NCBI RefSeq assembly: GCF_002752655.1
Contig: NZ_CP023737.1
Coordinates: forward strand, 3,930,001-3,994,000
Direction of reading: 5' to 3'
Length of the DNA stretch: 64,000 nt
Source of the DNA: Methylosinus trichosporium OB3b
Lineage (GTDB): Bacteria; Pseudomonadota; Alphaproteobacteria; Rhizobiales; Beijerinckiaceae
In this document: positions 61,805 through 64,000 of the stretch, in pieces
Layout: every line of letters begins with the position of its first letter
Numbering within the stretch: the stretch's first letter is position 1
Translations under genes and position numbers: made by a program
The notes under the pieces: model-generated
Seen by the model: the letters and a program-made list of their open reading frames with translations, nothing else
Told to the model about the DNA's origin: nothing
Databases searched by the model: none

Positions 61805-63115
61805 ATGACCGATCTCTTTTCCGCCGCGCCGGGCCGCGACACGCCTCATCCGCTCGCCGATCGTCTGCGGCCGCGGCGCCTCGACGAGGTGGCCGGCCAG
61901 GAGCGCCTCGTCGGCCCCGACGGTGCGCTGACGCGAATGATTCGTTCCGGGTCGATCGGCTCGCTGATCTTCTGGGGGCCGCCCGGCACCGGCAAGACGA
62001 CGGTGGCGCGCCTGCTCGCCCATGAGACCGATCTCGCCTTCGTTCAGATCTCCGCCATCTTCACCGGCGTCGCCGATTTGAAGAAGACCTTCGAGGCGGC
62101 GCGCGCGCGCCGCGCCGTGGGCCAGGGGACGCTGCTGTTCGTCGACGAGATTCATCGCTTCAATCGCGCCCAGCAGGATTCCTTCCTGCCGGTGATGGAG
62201 GATGGCGCGGTCACGCTGATCGGCGCGACGACGGAGAATCCCTCGTTCGAGCTCAACGCCGCGCTTCTCTCTCGCGCGCGCGTGCTGACGTTCGAGCGAT
62301 TGGACGCCGCGGCGATCGAGAAGCTTTTGGCGCGCGCCGAGCAGACGGAGAATCGGCCGCTGCCGCTCGACGCCGAGGCGCGCGCAGCGCTGATCGCCAT
62401 GGCCGACGGCGACGGGCGCGCCGCTCTGACGCTCGCCGAGGACATCTGGCGCGCGGCGGGGGAGGGGGAAGTCTTCGACCGCGCGCGGCTCGCCGAGGTC
62501 GTGCAGCGGCGCGCGCCGCTCTACGACAAGGCGCAGGAGGGGCATTACAATCTCATCAGCGCGCTGCACAAATGCGTGCGCGGCTCGGACCCGGACGCGG
62601 CGCTCTACTATTTCGCGCGCATGCTCGACGCGGGCGAGGACCCGCTGTTTTTGGCGCGGCGCATCGTGCGCATGGCGGTGGAGGATATCGGGCTCGCCGA
62701 TCCGCAGGCGCTCGTCGTCGCCAACGCCGCCAAGGACGCCTATGATTTTCTCGGCAGCCCCGAGGGCGAACTGGCGCTGGCCCAGGCGGTGATCTATGTC
62801 GCCACTGCGCCCAAATCCAACGCCGGCTATGTGGCCTACAAGGCGGCGCGCCGCGTCGCCGCGGCGGCCGGCTCGCTCATGCCGCCCAAGGTCATTCTCA
62901 ACGCCCCGACCAAATTGATGAAGGGCGAAGGCTATGGCGATGGCTACGCCTATGACCATGACGAGCCAGAGGCGTTTTCCGGCCAGGATTATTGGCCCGA
63001 GAAGCTCGGCCGCCAGACATTCTACCGGCCGGTGGAGCGCGGCTTCGAGCGTGAGATCGGCAAGCGGCTGGACTATTGGGAGCGCCTGCGCCGAGAGCGG
63101 CGGAAGCCTCGATGA
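61805..63115 (+). CDS. rarA: Replication-associated recombination ATPase RarA
   Basis: RarA (MgsA) is an AAA+ clamp-loader-like ATPase that acts at stalled replication forks. The 436-residue protein has LADRLRPRRLDEVAGQERLVG, Walker A GPPGTGKT (58-65), Walker B FVDEIHRFNRAQQDSFLPVMEDG, sensor 1 LIGATTENPSFE, and the C-terminal tetramerisation region (GSDPDAALYYFARMLDAGEDP). The start at 61805 follows the usual family N-terminus MTDLFSAA; the frame is open 15 codons more. Confidence 0.96.
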   Translation: MTDLFSAAPGRDTPHPLADRLRPRRLDEVAGQERLVGPDGALTRMIRSGSIGSLIFWGPPGTGKTTVARLLAHETDLAFVQISAIFTGVADLKKTFEAARARRAVGQGTLLFVDEIHRFNRAQQDSFLPVMEDGAVTLIGATTENPSFELNAALLSRARVLTFERLDAAAIEKLLARAEQTENRPLPLDAEARAALIAMADGDGRAALTLAEDIWRAAGEGEVFDRARLAEVVQRRAPLYDKAQEGHYNLISALHKCVRGSDPDAALYYFARMLDAGEDPLFLARRIVRMAVEDIGLADPQALVVANAAKDAYDFLGSPEGELALAQAVIYVATAPKSNAGYVAYKAARRVAAAAGSLMPPKVILNAPTKLMKGEGYGDGYAYDHDEPEAFSGQDYWPEKLGRQTFYRPVERGFEREIGKRLDYWERLRRERRKPR

Positions 63116-63226
63116 CAGATCACTCGAAAAAACGTGAGTAGATCGGAGGTTAGATTTTTGCCTCGTCTCTGTGCGGGGCGACCTGAGCGCCTGCGCTCGG
63201 TTATGGTGTGAATTCAAATCAATAAT

Positions 63227-63238
63227 GTGAATATTCAC
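63227..63238. promoter_or_regulatory. Palindrome GTGAATATTCAC upstream of outer-membrane gene
   Basis: A perfect 12-bp palindrome lies in an AT-rich spacer, preceded by a related TGTGAATTCA at 63208-63217. The pair suggests an operator for a dimeric regulator, 165 bp upstream of the beta-barrel gene. Confidence 0.45.
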
Positions 63239-63403
63239 TGTAGCAGAATTGCCACAACTGGGCGCGAAATCATCCCCAAGGCGAGTATCGCGGCTGTAGA
63301 GCGTTGACGTAGCCGTTGGCCGGGCGTACTCCGCGTCGGATCGATGAAACGCCGAGTGGCTGATTGATTCGCTTGTCGCGCCGCTCCGATAATGGAGGGA
63401 ATT

Positions 63404-64000
63404 ATGAAAACGCTGTCTGCTCTCAGCATGATCACGCTGGGTTTCGCCGTCTCGTCGGCCTCTGCCGCCGACCTTCCGTCCGCGAAAGCTCCGGTCGCTT
63501 TTGTCGAGCCGGCTCCCGCGTTCACCTGGACCGGCGTCTATGCGGGTTTGAATATCGGCTATGGTTGGAGCGAGAAGCAGTCGATCGCCGGCACGGTGAG
63601 CGCCGCAGGAACTCCGATCGCCTTTTGGTCCTTTCCGTCGAGCGCGGTCGACGGCGTCCTCGGCGGAGGCCAGATCGGCTATAATCGCCAGTTTGCGGGA
63701 ACCAGTTTCGTCGTCGGCCTCGAAGCAGATTTCCGCGGCGCTGGCGTGAACGGCTATTCGAACGGCTTCGGCCCGACAAATCAATTCGGCTACACGCCGT
63801 TCGTCAACGCGCGGCAGCAGCTCGATTGGTTCGGCACCGTTCGCGGCCGCTTGGGCTACGCGGTCGCGCCCACTCTGCTCGTCTATGGCACGGGCGGCTT
63901 CGCATATGGCGGCTATCGCGCCACTTATTCCGGCGGCGCGGTGGGCGTCCCGGTGACCGTCTCTGTTTCCAACAGCGATGTGCGCACCGGCTGGACGGCC
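63404..64000 (+). CDS. Outer-membrane beta-barrel protein, 3' end cut by window
   Basis: The first 199 codons are present and the frame is still open at the window end. The product has a signal peptide (MKTLSALSMITLGFAVSSASA) and the Omp25/Omp31 (RopB-like) pattern of rhizobial outer-membrane proteins: FTWTGVYAGLNIGYGWSEKQ, GVLGGGQIGYNRQFAGTSFVVGLEADFRG, LDWFGTVRGRLGYAVAPTLLVYGTGGFAYGG. GGAGG upstream (AATGGAGGGAATT) supports the start. It probably forms an 8-stranded barrel and is normally 220-290 residues long. Confidence 0.88.
   Translation, partial: MKTLSALSMITLGFAVSSASAADLPSAKAPVAFVEPAPAFTWTGVYAGLNIGYGWSEKQSIAGTVSAAGTPIAFWSFPSSAVDGVLGGGQIGYNRQFAGTSFVVGLEADFRGAGVNGYSNGFGPTNQFGYTPFVNARQQLDWFGTVRGRLGYAVAPTLLVYGTGGFAYGGYRATYSGGAVGVPVTVSVSNSDVRTGWTA

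Overview
The window is GC-rich chromosomal DNA from an alphaproteobacterium, most likely of the order Hyphomicrobiales (Rhizobiales). The evidence is an NDUFA12-type complex I subunit, a 7Fe ferredoxin beside a CarD regulator, an RpoH-type sigma factor, cpoB-tilS-ftsH in a row, a rhizobial-style flagellar cluster (motB-motC-fliK, motA-fliM-fliN-fliG-flhB) and a candidate CtrA site (TTAA-N7-TTAA). A histidine kinase with a MEDS-type sensory domain hints at a methylotroph, possibly Methylocystaceae, but no methane- or methanol-oxidation genes are in view, so the genus remains a guess.

Layout. 1-1.4 kb: an intact IS4-family insertion sequence. 1.7-5.9 kb: cpoB-tilS-ftsH on the minus strand. 6.0-9.4 kb: nuclease-like protein, M48 lipoprotein protease and RpoH-like sigma factor. 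9.5-12 kb: CarD with a very long basic tail, and ferredoxin fdxA. 12-24 kb: housekeeping and poorly known genes (RMND1/DUF155, MFS transporter, miaA, serB, a cytochrome b561-DUF3611 fusion, GtrA, a retropepsin-like protease, a pentapeptide-repeat protein, NDUFA12, DUF2155, aat, a long CoA-transferase). 24.3-49.6 kb: flagellin and the flagellar cluster. 49.7-64 kb: rph-rdgB, an inverted BON/OmpA gene, an orphan MEDS-PAS histidine kinase, hemW, a TrmN6-like methyltransferase, a YARHG protein, polyprenyl synthase, an LTXXQ protein, acuI, a Gre factor, an orphan ParA, rarA and the start of an outer-membrane beta-barrel gene cut by the window edge.

How the genes work together. The flagellar cluster supplies the MS ring (FliF), export apparatus (FliH-like, FliI, FlhB), C-ring (FliG, FliM, FliN), stator and its accessory protein (MotA, MotB, MotC), rod (FlgB, FlgC, FlgF, FlgG, FliE), the P-ring with its chaperone (FlgI, FlgA), the hook-length ruler (FliK), a wall-cutting transglycosylase and a flagellin. 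fliF-fliH-motB-motC-fliK and flgC-fliE, flgG-flgA-flgI are joined by 1-4 base stop/start overlaps, which suggests translational coupling. flgH, fliL, fliP, hook and cap genes are not in the window.

The most striking item is fliK: about 2,091 residues, several times the usual size, with a tandem array of 49-residue (147-bp) units. Other points for follow-up are the histone-H1-like extension on CarD, the b561-DUF3611 fusion, the two unrelated genes inserted between rdgB and hemW, a J-domain-like protein beside fliI, and a family of dispersed palindromic repeats between genes. No tRNA, rRNA or CRISPR array was recognised.
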